Origin: Prorocentrum cordatum
Lineage: Eukaryota > Sar > Dinophyceae > Prorocentrales > Prorocentraceae
Direction: 5' to 3'
Length of the DNA: 64,000 nt
Assembly (NCBI GenBank): GCA_963575745.1
Contig: CAUYUJ010016284.1
Location: 1-64,000, forward strand
Shown: positions 20,611-31,334 of the stretch, piece after piece
How the letters are laid out: every line of letters starts with the position of its first letter
How positions within the stretch are numbered: position 1 is the stretch's first letter
Made by a program: the position numbers and the translations under genes
Notes under the pieces: model-generated
Told to the model about the DNA's origin: nothing
Databases searched by the model: none
What the model saw: the letters and a program-made list of their open reading frames with translations, nothing else

Positions 20611-20815
20611 GGGAGGAAGGACGAGGGTCAGGATCTGCATGGAGGGAGGAAGGTCAGGGAGGAGGGGGGAGGGTCAGGGACGGGAGGAGGGGCGGAGCAG
20701 GCCTCTTCCTCTTCTTCCTTCTCCTCCTCTTTCCTACTCCCCCTCCTATGGTTTGGTCCCCAGGCCCCAGGGCGAACCTCCCAGGGGCCAACCTTCCCCT
20801 GGGAGTTTACGAAAA
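20611..20815. repeat. Hairpin-family copy 3
   Basis: ATCTGCATGGAGGGAGG, GGGTCAGGGA, CCTCTTCCTC tract, GGTTTGGTCCCC and a hairpin at 20778-20805 with a 10 bp stem and variant loop. Same order as copies 1 and 2. Confidence 0.7.
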
Positions 20816-21165
20816 AAAAAGGTTAATGGTAGAGAGGCATCTGCCTCCCTACCGCTCCTCCTCCTCCTCTTCCCCCCCCCCCTCATCCTCCGCGCCCGCC
20901 CTCCATCATCTGGGCGGCGCGCGCCTTCATCGCCATGGTCCCTGCTGTCGCCGCAGTTGTTGCCAATCTGCTTGTGCAGCCTGGCCTGCGGGCGCGAGGG
21001 GGGAGGGGGGGGGCGCGCGGGGATTGGCAAGGGTGGCGCGACGACGGCGACGGAGACGGCGGCGGCAGCATCGGAGGCGACGGCCAAGGCGACGGCGGCA
21101 GCGACAACGTCGGCGACGACCGACGGCGGCCGCGACGGCGACGGCGGCGGCGATGACGACGGCGG
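20816..21165. other. No gene recognised
   Basis: CT-rich then GC-rich DNA with GACGGCGGC-type repeats; no supported ORF. Confidence 0.35.
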
Positions 21166-21179
21166 CGGCGTCGGCGATG

Positions 21180-21340
21180 ACCGACGACCGACGATCGACG
21201 ACCGCCGACTGACGACGACGACCGACGACCGACGACCGACGACCGACGACCGACGACCGACGGCCGACGACCGACGACCGACGACGACCGACGACTGACG
21301 ACCGACGACCGACGACCTACGACCGACGACCGACGACGAC
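21180..21340. repeat. CGACCGA minisatellite
   Basis: Near-perfect 7 bp repeats of CGACCGA with CGACGA interruptions. Confidence 0.85.
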
Positions 21341-21344
21341 GACG

Positions 21345-21610
21345 ATACCACCTCAGTTGTCACCCCACACGCCCCTGGGGGTACCACCCGAGGTATCGCC
21401 CCAACGCGCCCTGGAGGTTTCACCCACACGCCCTGGAGGTACCACCCCACACGCACATGGAGGTATCACCCACACGAAAAGCAGGCACCACCCTCGGCGT
21501 GGAGGGTATCACCCCACACGCCCGTGGAGGTACCACCCGAGGCACCACCAGGTATCACCCCACACGCACCTGGAGGTGCCACCCGAGGTACCACCAGGTA
21601 CCACCCTCCT
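21345..21610. repeat. GGTATCACCCCACACGC repeat
   Basis: About eight units of roughly 33 bp with alternating GGAGGTACCACC and GGTATCACCCCACACG phrases. Confidence 0.75.
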
Positions 21611-22020
21611 CATCCTCCTTCTCTTCCTCCTTCTCCTCCTCATCCTCACTCTCCTCCTCCTCCTCGCCCTCGCCCCCTCTCCCATCCCTCCTCCTCTATC
21701 TTCGACTCGCCTACGCCTCTGTCATCCGGAGGCAAATGAGCGCGCACCTCCGCGCGGAGGTGCCCCGAGGGGCGAGTGATTCGGGCACCTGAAACAGAAA
21801 AGGAAAGACGAGGAGGAGGAGGGGGAGGAGGAGGAGGAGGAGGAGGAGGGGGGGGAGATCCGCGCCACGGAGCGTTGCAGAATTTAGCCCGCGGGGGGGG
21901 GGGGGGGTCAGACGCTAAAACGAAACCGATTTAGGCCCTGACCCCCCTGGGGAGCTAAAAACGGCCCCCCTCCTTCTCCGAACAAGGAGGAGGAAGATAA
22001 GGAGCATCGGGAGGACCATG
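21611..22020. other. CT/GGA tracts and small palindromic repeat copy 2
   Basis: CTCCTCCT tract, then GGAGGA tract, a G run at 21892-21907, and the inverted copy of the GGTCAGGGCCTAAA hairpin at 21904-21947. No gene. Confidence 0.6.
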
Positions 22021-22088
22021 GTTGTGGAGGAGAACGAGGAATGTGGAAGAGGATGGGAGGGGGACGCGCCCCCTACTGCCTCAGGCTC

Positions 22089-23605
22089 TCACAGCTTGGG
22101 CTTCGCCTGGGCCTTCGCCTTGCCCTTCCCGCGGCCCTTGCCCTTGCCTTTCCCGCGGCCCTTGGTCTTCGGCGCAGCGGCGCGCCTCGCGCCGCTATCG
22201 CCCTTGCCCTTGCTCGTCGCGCCCTTGCCCTTGTCCGCGTTCTTGTCCTTGTCCTGGCTCGCGGCCGCGGCGCCCACGATGCACTTCGCCCCGAGCGGAA
22301 CCCTGCGCTTCGAAGGGCTCGCTTCGACCCCACTTAGGGCTCGCTTCAAAGGGCTTCCCTGGCCAAGATCTGCGGGCTCCGTCTCGTCCTCCGCCGCGGC
22401 CTCCTCTTCGCCGTTCTCCAGCTCGATGAACCAAGCCGCCCTCTGATGCTCGGGGGCCTCCTCCAGCAGACCTGTGGCGGCCCTCCTCTCCCTCATCCCT
22501 CCTCCTTATCCTCCTCCTCCTTCTCCTCCTCGTCCTCCTCCATCTTCCTTTTTCCCGTGCATTTCCAACTCCTGCTCCTCTTCCTCCACCCCTCCTCCTT
22601 TCTCGTCCTCGTCGTCGTCGCGAACCTGAAATCTTGTCGTAGTACATGGTAGCCGCCGCCTGCGCCTTCTTCATCTCCTCGATGATCTGCGCGAGCTGGC
22701 CCTTATCGTCGATGTGGTTCCTCGCGAGCACGCCCCTGCCGCTCTCGTAGGCGGCCTCCAAGCCCTTATCAGGTCGTCTGCTTTACCCTACAAGGCCTCA
22801 GGCACATACTGCTTCGCCGACTCGTCTGAAAACACCATCTGGATGCGAGTCAACTGCGTCGCGCTCTCGAGCACGCTGTCCCGCAACAGGTTGGCCCTGT
22901 TGACGAGCCCTTGCGGCAACGGCCTGGCGGGCTTGTCCTTCTTCTCCTGCTTCACCTTGTTGGCCAGCGCCTTTCCCTTCGGCACGATCCTCTCGCCGCC
23001 GATGGTGCGCGACTGCTCCCGTGTTTTTCCACGGACTTATCTTGACTGAAAGCGTACTCCGGCACGACGATCATCAGCGCTCCAGTCAGCTCGCACTCGA
23101 ATTGCGGCGCCCGCTTCTTCAAGGTCTCGAAGCTCGCTGGATCTGTCTTGCAACGGGGCAACTCCGCGGCCTCCAACAAAGTCATGTACTTGCCCCCCTG
23201 GTGGAGGGTCTGCTTGTCGCTCTCCGCCTTCGTCTGCCTGCGCTGCTCGATCATCTTCTTCTTCAGGTCCTCGCCGTAGAGGTACTTGGCCTCCGCGAGG
23301 AAGGCCTTCTTGTCCTCCACCTCATCCCACGTCTGGAAGTCGGACGGGTTCCCTACCTTCATGGAATTCACCATTTTGCGAGCGTTGTTGCAGGGCTTGC
23401 AACGGCAGATGGCCTTGCGCGTATCTGTGCCCTCCTTCACCGTGATGTAGTCCCCCTCGTCCACAGCGCTGAGGTCGTCACCGCAGGTGTCGCAGATGAC
23501 CAGCTGCTCCGCCGTGGCCGTCTCCGCGGCCGTGTCTCCTGGAAGCGGTGACCCACCTGGCGGCGACGGCGCGCCGTTCGCGCTCGCCGCGGGCGAGCAA
23601 GACAT
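22089..23605 (-). CDS. Cys-containing, Lys/Gly-tailed hypothetical protein with frameshifts (possible pseudogene)
   Basis: ATG at 23605. An N-terminal Cys cluster CDTCGDDLSAVDEGDYITVK followed by CRCKPCNNARKMVNSMKVG could bind zinc (CxxC ... CxCxxC). A Lys/Glu-rich helical middle follows (KAFLAEAKYLYGEDLKKKMI). The frame shifts in a run of five A near 23026 and again near 22765, and has TAG at 22788-22790; compensating for these, coding sense continues through GKADDLIRA and HIDDKGQLAQIIEEMKKAQA. A clean GT-AG intron (22625-22472, TCAG|GTTCGC and CCACAG|GT) joins DKIS to GLLEEAPEHQRAAW. The last exon ends in K/G/R repeats. Either a decaying gene or one with assembly indels. Confidence 0.5.
22472..22625 (-). 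other. 154 bp GT-AG intron
   Basis: Phase 1 plus 2 nt forms a Gly codon. Contains GGA/GAG repeat on the minus strand. Confidence 0.6.
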
Positions 23606-23699
23606 CCAAGCGAAATCCAGGGCAGAGCCACTGGAAGCAAGAGGGCAGAGCCGCTGAATTCGCAAGGCCTAAATTGCTTCGGAACGCGGAGGTCGGGAG

Positions 23700-23990
23700 G
23701 TCGGAGTCGGAGGATGGAAAAGGGCGGAAGTGGAGGCGGAGAAAGGGTGGAGTCGGAGAGTGGAGGAGGAGGAGGAGGGTCAGGGGCTGCACGGAGGGAG
23801 GAGGGTCAGCGAGGAGGGGGGAGGGTCAGGGAGAGAGGAGGGGGGGGGGGAAATGGAGGAGGGAGGAGGGAGGGGGGAGGGAGGAGGGTCAGGAGCTGCA
23901 TGGAGGGAGGAGGGTCAGGGAGGAGGGAGGAGGGTCAGGGACGAGAGGAGGGGGGGGGAGGGCGAGGATGAGATGTTGCGAGAGGGCAGG
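23700..23990. repeat. GGA-rich repeat with two GAGCTGCATGGAGGGAGG modules
   Basis: Two consecutive copies (about 23775 and 23895) of the 5' part of the hairpin-family module, without the hairpin itself. Confidence 0.65.
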
Positions 23991-24520
23991 CAGCGGCGGC
24001 GAGCGGCGCGCCTTCCCGCCCGCCTGGCAGCGAGCTCCGCGTTGTTCGTCTGCAAGGGGAACCCGTCCTGCGAGGGCGGAGGACGGCGCGCAATCGCCTC
24101 CCTGACGCTGCCGCCCCCCCCTCCCCTCGCTGCTGCATTCCTCCTTGAAAACACATGAAAATAATGTTGCTGTGTTCTCGCGCCGCCCCATTTCGACAAC
24201 ATTTTTTCGTGTGGGGTTGCCATTTTTTGCGTTGTCCGTGGGGGGTCCGTGGGGGGAGGGGGTGCCCTGGATGCCGATCGTTCGGTGATTCGGAGCCCTC
24301 TTGGGCCTCCTTGGGGGTCTCTTGGGGCACTCATGGCCCGTCTCGGTGCTAGACGTGCCCCACCGCTGTTCATCGGACCTCAAGACTACCCCAAGGAGGA
24401 GGAGGGAAGAGGAGGAGGAGGAGGAAGAGTGAGGAACCTCCTGCTTTTCCTCCTCCCCTTCCTCCTCCTCCCCCCCCTCTCCTCCCTCTCCCTCTCCTCG
24501 CCCCCCCCCCCCCCGCCCCG
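23991..24520. other. No gene recognised
   Basis: Mixed sequence with CTTGGGG-type short repeats (24300-24330) and CCTCCTCC tracts to 24515. ORFs lack coding character. Confidence 0.35.
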
Positions 24521-24529
24521 CAATGGCAG

Positions 24530-25056
24530 GCGGCGGGCGGTCCTGAAGCCCATATCGTGTCGGAGCCCACCACCTCGTGCGCATGCTGCTCGTGCTGCTT
24601 GCGCTCGGCCCAGTTGTCCAAGGGCGACGCCTCCACCTGCACGTGCGCCCGCGGCGGCACCCCGCACTCCTCGGCCCAGCTATCCCAGGGCGGCACGTCC
24701 ACCTGCAGCTGTGTCTGCGGTGATTTCTGCCGCTTGAGCGACGCCTGGCACGCCCTGTCCGCCACCCGCTGCACGTGCTGGTCCAAGGGCGCCTTCCTGC
24801 CACCAGCTCGGCCGTTGGCTTCGATGACCTCGAGCGCCGCCAACCTCGCCGACGCCAGGTTCCCCGAGCGGCCGGCGCACTGCAAGTCCCTGCCGCCGCC
24901 GCGCCCACGATCACGCACGGTGACCTTCACCTTGTGGTCCGCCAAGATCTTCGCCGCCTGCGCGCTCGTTAGCGTGCCGCATGGAAGAGGCTCCTTCGTC
25001 GCAGCGACGGGGCCAAGGGACTCTGGCCCAAAATCAAACTCCCTTTGGGGATGCAT
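24530..25056 (-). CDS. Hypothetical basic/helical protein
   Basis: ATG at 25056; MHPQREFDFGPESLGPVAAT, then TSAQAAKILADHKVKVTVRD, a Gly/Arg loop, and SARLAALEVIEANG. The strand-loop-helix order faintly resembles a small RNA-binding fold but lacks a clear GxxG signature, so I make no assignment. Two related units follow, VPPWDSWAEEC and ASPLDNWAERK. The frame enters a poly-G run below 24530, so the true 3' end or splice site is unknown. There is no signal peptide or membrane segment. Confidence 0.4.
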
Positions 25057-25059
25057 TTT

Positions 25060-25690
25060 TGAACTTCAAAATGCTGCAGCTTCTCTGCCGACCCCCCCTT
25101 CCCCCCCTCCTCGTTTCTCCGCCCCTCCTCATTCTCTTTCCTCCGCCCCCTCCCACGGTTCGGCCCCCAGGACGAACCTCCCAGGGGCCAAGCGGCCACT
25201 GGGAGCAAAGAAAACAAAAAATCAAAAACAACAGAAATGCTCCTCCTCCTTCTTCTCCTCCTCCCCCTCCTTCTCTTCGCCCTCCCTTCGCCCATCCTCC
25301 GTTCGCCTCCCCGCGTCCACCCCCCCCGAACCGCGCCGCCGCCACGCGCGGCCTGCCCCGCAGGACTCTGGATGCCGAGCCGGACGTCAAGGCCGACCTA
25401 CTCTGGGGTTCCATCGCCGCCTCGGCTGGATTCGCTTCGAAATTCCAGAGAATCAGAACGCGCCCTGCAATTCCGGTGGGGCCCTACCTGGGGGGAGGCC
25501 GATCTACTTTCTCGGATTCCGTCGTCGCCTCGGCTGGATTCGCTTCGAAATTCAAAAAATCAGAACGCGCCCATCGAGGCCCCGCGAGGCTCGCCTGCGG
25601 AGGGAGGAGGAGCTACTGAGGAGGGGGAGGAGGGAGGAGGAGGGGGAGGAGGAGAAGGTATGTTTTGCATCAGCTCGGGCGGGCAACCAA
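25060..25690. other. Non-coding with hairpin-family copy 4 and a duplicated phrase
   Basis: Hairpin copy at 25178-25205 (preceded by GGTTCGGCCCCC). Two copies of CGCCTCGGCTGGATTCGCTT (25410-25429 and 25529-25548). GGA tract at 25602-25660. No gene. Confidence 0.5.
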
Positions 25691-27130
25691 GCGGCATTTA
25701 TCACCGACCCTGCTCTTCCAGTGAACACTTGTAATCCAAGACACCTGCGCCAGCTCATGCACCGCGGCTGGCGCCAGCAACTCGCCGTCTGCGGCAAGCA
25801 CACGCAAAACAGCGAAATACGCTTGACGAATAGGGCCTTCCAACCAATGAGCGTCCACGAATGCCACCACTAGGCCGTGTTTGCGCTGCCCTGTCGGATA
25901 TTGCACATGCGCCAAATCTGACGGGGACAACTTCTGCATGCCCACTTCCATGCGCTTCGCCATGAAAACATTAGCGGGCTGCCCAAAGCCCAGCTCTGTT
26001 AAAGGATGCAGCAATTCAGGTGCATGCTTGACCGCCGACGCCAATCGGTTCGCGGTGAAGGGCCCCCCCTTCGTGCGGGCTTCCAAATCGATTAAAATGC
26101 GGACCAAAATCGGCAGAGACGGATTCTCCATCTTTACATAAAACACACACCCTTTCTTGACCAATCTGTTCCTGCGCTCATTGTTGAAACAACAGGTTGT
26201 GCCCGAATAATTCCAGACAGTCTGGTATATGATGTTGTAGATGGCCCTTCACCTTCGCGCGATCCAAACTCCACAGCTCCAACATCAATATGTGGCGTTG
26301 CTCGAACAAAACTTTCAACGTATCTACGCGAGCTACGGCAGTTTCACCACTTTCCAATATATGGCAAATCCGACCAGCGAGCTGCATGCACTCACTCTGC
26401 CGTGGCAAGACACTCCTCGGATCCAACATATATTTACAATAATCAGCTGCCCGCGCCTGCGGGCCAAGGCGCCTCCGACCTGGCAGCCCCAAGACACTGC
26501 AAACTTTATGCCGCGGCTTGGGGGTTTCGACGGGCAGGCGGCGAGCCAAGTGGCTAGGACGAAAAGCAGACGACCGTCAACATCTCCCCAGCAAGCGCCT
26601 TGATGTGATGCCCTCGGGTTTTCGACATTCTTGTCGCGAAGAAACGAGTTCCGAGGGACCTGCAGCGAGTGTTGTTCTCGGCGACGAACGACTGCAACGT
26701 TCGGTCCAGGTCGGCCGCGTCGATCCCGTAGTCCACCATGTCCAGCAAGAACTCGTTCACCTGAAACTGCAAAACACCGCCCGCGGTAAGGAGCTCGTGC
26801 ATCCAATCCCAGTAACAGCTCGAGACAAGAAAAAAAGTTCGCGCAATGTGTTGTCGAACACCAGCGATGACGGATCGTAATGCAAACCGAAGCTTTGCTG
26901 TTTCTTTTTGAACTCCTCTTTGTTCAACGTGTCTTTCAAATATGTCAATCGGTCAACCATTGCCCAATAAGGTTCGCCCGTGTGGCGGTCGAATTCGTTT
27001 GGCATCGCCGTCTTGTAATGGCGAAGATACCCGTCCGATTGAATCCTCTCCACGTCACAAGAAATTATGTTCTTGCGACATTGACAGCAAGCCAGCCCGC
27101 CAGCTCCGAAGGCGCCCTGGCGAGGAAGGG

Positions 27131-27258
27131 GGGGGAAGAGTAGGACAAGGGAGAGGAGGAGGAGGAGGAGGAGGAGGAGGAGGAGGAGGAGGAGGAGGAG
27201 GAGGAGGAGAATGAGGAGGAGGAGGAGGAGGAGGAGGAGGAGGAGGAGGAGAAGGGCC
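27131..27258. repeat. GAG microsatellite inside the decayed gene, flanked by CGAGGAAG/CTTCCTCG
   Basis: Pure GAG/GGA triplets. On the coding strand it would be poly-Leu inside an otherwise soluble protein, so it is more likely an intron or insertion. Short inverted repeats CGAGGAAG (about 27121) and CTTCCTCG (about 27264) flank it. Confidence 0.6.
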
Positions 27259-27472
27259 TTGGCTTCCTCGTGCGCTTTCTCGCCTTGGATCAAGCACGCC
27301 AAGCGGCCCCTCGCGTGGAAAGGCGCGACGCCACCAGTGCAGAACCGTATGCCCGTACAGAAGTTTGACATATCAGTGAAACACATGTGGAAGATCCAAC
27401 TACCCAGAGTGCGGGTCGAGAAGCGGACAGGCTTGTTTTTGTATTCGTTGTGAATCGTTTTTTAAATTAATT

Positions 27473-28996
27473 CCCCATATCATAAGATGGGGTTATTGTT
27501 ATTACTTGGACACCTCATACTCCCTCTCCTTCTCCCTCCTCCTCGTTCCTCCTCCCCGCCTGTCGGACTTACTCATGCTCAGACTTGCTCATGCTCAGAC
27601 TTACTCCTACACAGACTTACTCATACTCAGACTGACTCATACTCAGACCTACTCATACTCAGACTTACTCACACTCAGACATACTCATACACAGACTTAC
27701 TCATACACAGACTTACTCACACCCAGACGTACTCATACACAGACTCACCCATACCCAGACTTACTCATACACAGTATTAGTCATACTCAGACTTACTCAT
27801 ACCCATACGTACACATACACAGATTTTCTCATGCACAGACCTACTCATACCCAGATTTACTCATACACAGACTTACTCATACCCAGGCATACTCATTTTC
27901 AGCACCCCTAAGGGGAGACGCCAAGGGTGGTTGCACGGGCTCGTTCGCGGCCGTGTTGTGGGGATGTCTCAGGCGGTTTGCTTGTTTCTGGGCTCAACAT
28001 CCTTCGCTTGGGGAGCAGATTGCGAGGATGTCTCAGGCGGTGCGCTGGTTTCAGCACCCCTAAGGGGAGCCGCCAGGGGTGCTTGCACGGGCTCGTTCGC
28101 GGCCATTGTGTGGTGATGTCTCAGGCGGTTTGCTTGGTTCTGGGCTCAACATCCTTCGCTTGGAGAGCAGATTGTGAGGATGTCTCAGGCGGTGCGCTGG
28201 TTTCAGCACCCCTAAGGGGAGCCGCCAGGGGTGGTTGCACGGGCTCGTTCGCGGCCATTGTGTGGGGATGTCTCAGGCGGTTTGCCTGTTTCTGTGCCCA
28301 ACATCCTTCGCTTTCGGAGCAGATTTGGAGGATGTCTCGAGCGAGGCGCTCATTTCAGCACCCCTAAGGGGAGCCGCCAGGGGTGGTTGCACGGGCTCGT
28401 TCGCGGCCATTTTGTGGGGATGTCTCAAGCGGTTTGCTTGTTTCTGGGCTCAACATCCTTCGCTTGGAGAGCAGATTGTGAGGATGTCTCAGGCGGGGCG
28501 CTGGTTTCAGCACCCCTAAGGGGAGCCGCCAGGGGTGGTTGCACGGGCTCGTTCGCGGCCATTTTGTGGGGATGTCTCAGGCGGTTTGCTTGTTTCTGGG
28601 CTCAACGTCCTTCGTTTGGAGAGCAGATTGTGACGATGTCTCAAGCGGTGCGCTGGTTGCAACGCCCCTATAGGGAGCCGCCAGGGGTGGTTGCACGGGC
28701 ACGCTCGCGGCCATATTGTGGGATGTCTCAGGCGGTTCGCTTGTTTCTGGGCTCAACAGGGAGGGAAATGACAGGAACGAGGATGAGGAGGAGGAACAGG
28801 AGGAGGAGGAGGAGGCGGGGGATCGCGAGGAAGGGCATGGGGGTGCGGAGGGGGAGGGGGAGCAGGAGGATGAGGAGGAGGAGCAGGAGCAGGAGAAGGG
28901 AGGGGGCGGAGGAACAGGAGGAGGAGGAGGAGGAGGAGGAGGAGGGCGCTTTGCTCGAAGGTCCTTGACGCGAGCAGAACGTTTGTTCCGAAGTCC

Positions 28997-29038
<42 letters not shown>

Positions 29039-29479
29039 TATGTATTCATAGGGGGTGACTGCGAGGGGGGGGGCTGTGGTTGTGTGCGGGGATCGTTGGA
29101 AATGCTCACCGTGGCATTATCCTCCAACGTGACATGCACGTATGGTTTTGTGTAGCTAAACGCTCGTCGTACATGCCCCACTGCCAACTATCCTACAACA
29201 TATGCACATGTGGGAAGCTCCAAAGCTACCACGGGCTGAACAGGGGAAGGCCTGGCAGCTGAGGAGGGGGGATGAAGAGGAAGAGGCTCGCATTCAACCA
29301 CACTCAAAGCTCACTCTGACTCATGCGCAATCACTCGCATTAGGGGTCCTTTGTCTTCGTCGGCCCTGTCGCCCACGTGGGCGCGCCATTGTAGTCGACC
29401 GCTCATGCACAGACGCTCGCCACGACATGACATAAAACATGAGATGCACATGTGGGGAGCTCCACGCAGTGAGTAATTT
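27473..29479. mobile_element. Composite repeat element, copy B
   Basis: Same order of parts as copy A: CCCCATATCATAAGATGGGG hairpin, 12 bp ACTCATACACAG array (27570-27895), 152 bp tandem repeats (27900-28750), GGA tract, (TA)n, and the same ~430 bp end finishing GTGAGTAATTT. It separates the two halves of the decayed transposase-like gene, which fixes its right boundary. I found no clear target-site duplication for this copy. Confidence 0.65.
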
Positions 29480-30114
29480 AGCTGCTGTTTAACCAGGGAG
29501 GGGTCGGCGGTCGGAGCCAAAGGCGCGCGAACGTGCTTCGACACTCCAGAATAGCCGGACACGACATCCTTCAAAGTGTCGGCCTTAATGAACCCGATTG
29601 GGATCCACCCATGGTCCAGGACCCTGTACCAATCGGGCAGCTCGAGGAAACTCCAATATACAGCAAGAAACTTGGTCTAATTATCTGGACGTAGTGGATT
29701 GCCTCCTACTGTTTCGTCTCCCCAAAATACAACGCGATTCACTTGACCAGAACAATGCTCGCGAATAAACGCTTCCAGCTGCGGACACCCGGAACACAGC
29801 CATGACAACAGCGCACAGGGGTGGGCCACTGACCACTCGTAGAACGTTCCGTCTTGCAGCGGCAGCCGCAACGTCTGGACCACCCTGCCATATGAATTGC
29901 AAAGGCCAGTCACGCGCGCGTACATGTCGGCAGCGGCCCCATCGTCGACGTCGTCGTCGCCATCCGAGTCCTCGCCGCGCCCTGCAGCGCACGACAGAAC
30001 CCGCCGCACGACGGCCAGTGACGCGCCCAGACCAGCCCCCTCCACCGCCCGCTCAAAGCGGGTCCTCTTCGTCGGCGGTCGCATGCGGCCCCGATCGAGC
30101 TTGAACTAAACAAG

Positions 30115-30136
30115 CCTGAGCCAAAATGGCTACAGA
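30115..30136 (-). other. Relict dinoflagellate spliced-leader sequence
   Basis: On the minus strand the 22 bases match the DinoSL as I recall it at 20 positions, including the uninterrupted core TAGCCATTTTGGCTCA. It lies 30 nt upstream of the ATG at 30084, where the leader would sit in a mature mRNA. A genomic copy at this place indicates that the gene was once reinserted from a trans-spliced, processed mRNA (recycled-cDNA model, established for dinoflagellates). Confidence 0.8.
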
Positions 30137-30397
30137 CGAGGCCGTCGGCGGCCGTTTCGCTCGAGACCTCCTTGCAATAAAATTCCCCACGCACATTTCG
30201 GCACACCCCTTCGGCACACCCCGCAGAGTTCCCTGTGGAACCCCGCGGGGATCTCATGTCGTGGCACCCCTCAAAAGATCGTGGCCCTGGCCAGATCGTG
30301 GCCCTGCAGGCCCCATCGGACGTCGACAGGACCCTATCATGCGTATAAATGAGTGTTCGCGTGTGTGACATTTTCTGGCCGCGTTCGCACGCCATCC
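30137..30397. other. No gene recognised upstream of the leader relict
   Basis: Contains two GGCACACCCC phrases and two CGTGGCCCTG repeats; no ORF of note. Confidence 0.4.
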
Positions 30398-30720
30398 CAA
30401 TCGTTCCATAACTTTTTTTTCATAACTTTTCCATAACTTTTTTTGTAACTCTGTAACTGTTTTGTAACTCTTGGGGGTCAAGTCGTAACTTCCTATATCT
30501 TTTTCATAACTATTTGTTAGTATGGTTGTGGTTTTCATAAATAGTTCATAAGGTCGTCTATAAACCCACTACAACACCATTACCAGATATATAAGTCTTA
30601 TGAGACTTATAACAAAGTTATTATTGGGTTGTACGACTTATAACTGAACTTGTACATGTTATATATTCGTTTGTGATAGTTATAACATGGGTTATATTGA
30701 TGGTTATATCATGGTAGCGG
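30398..30720. repeat. AT-rich CATAACTTTTT block 2
   Basis: CATAACTTTTTTT, TGTAACTCT and TTATAAC words; strongly AT-rich in a GC-rich window. Directly abuts the GCACACCCG minisatellite that begins at about 30736. Confidence 0.7.
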
Positions 30721-30735
30721 CAAAAGTGCTGAAGC

Positions 30736-31330
30736 ACCCGGCACGCCCGGCACCCGGCGCCGAATGCACCCGGCACACCCGGCACACCCGGCAGCCGAGC
30801 TCCCGACGCCGAGCGCACCCGGGACACCCGGCGCACCCGGCGCCGAGTGCACCCGGCACGGCGCCGAGTGCACCCGGCACACCCGGCGCACCCGGCGCCG
30901 AACGCACCCGGCACACCCGGCACACCCGGCGGCCGGGCACCCGGCTCCGTCGAGTGCGCCCGGGACACCCGGCGCACCCGGAGCCGAAAGCACCCGGCAC
31001 ACCCGGCGCACCCGGCGCCGAACGCACCCGGCACACCCGGCACACCCGGCACACCCGGGGCACACCCGGGACACCCGGCACACCCGTGAACACCCGGGAC
31101 ACCCGGGACACCCGGGACACCCGGCACACCCGGGAGACCCGGGACACCGGGCGCACCCGGAAATCCGGGGACACCCGGCACATTTGGGGCACCCGGCGCA
31201 CCCGGCGCACCCAGCACGCCCAGGGCACGCGGCGCACCTGGGGCGCTCGGCGCACCCGGCGCACCCGGCACACACTGCACACCCATCGCACCCCACCCGG
31301 CACACCCGGCGCGCCCGGCACAACCGGAAC
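30736..31330. repeat. GCACACCCG minisatellite, locus 2
   Basis: About 9 bp units, with longer units containing GGCGCCGA in the first half. Same orientation as locus 1. Confidence 0.85.
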
Positions 31331-31334
31331 CAGC

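Larger units (their letters stand above)
25690..30084 (-). pseudogene. Decayed transposase-like gene, split by the 2.1 kb element copy B
   Basis: N-terminal part 30084-29480 starts with ATG (MRPPTKRTRFERAVEG) 30 nt after a relict spliced leader. It has TAG at 29677-29679 but the same frame continues (KFLAVYWSFLELPDWYRVLD). After the inserted element the reading resumes at about 27465 (TIHNEYKNKPVRFSTRTLG; GIRFCTGGVAPFHARGRLAC), is interrupted by a GAG repeat (27131-27258), continues CCQCRKNIISCDVERIQSDG, shifts frame in a T-run codon near 26828, then YWDWMHELLTAGG, further shifts and a TAG near 26575, HHIPDCLELFG, and a final open part (26164-25690). Motif order (VFW-E-like block, CxxC, DWMH, KxHxxxHIP) matches a transposase-like family I recall as abundant in dinoflagellates; not checked. 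Confidence 0.5.

Noticed and set aside
26762-27386. Poly-Leu stretch read as a membrane segment
   Set aside because: It is the GAG microsatellite read in antisense within an otherwise soluble protein.
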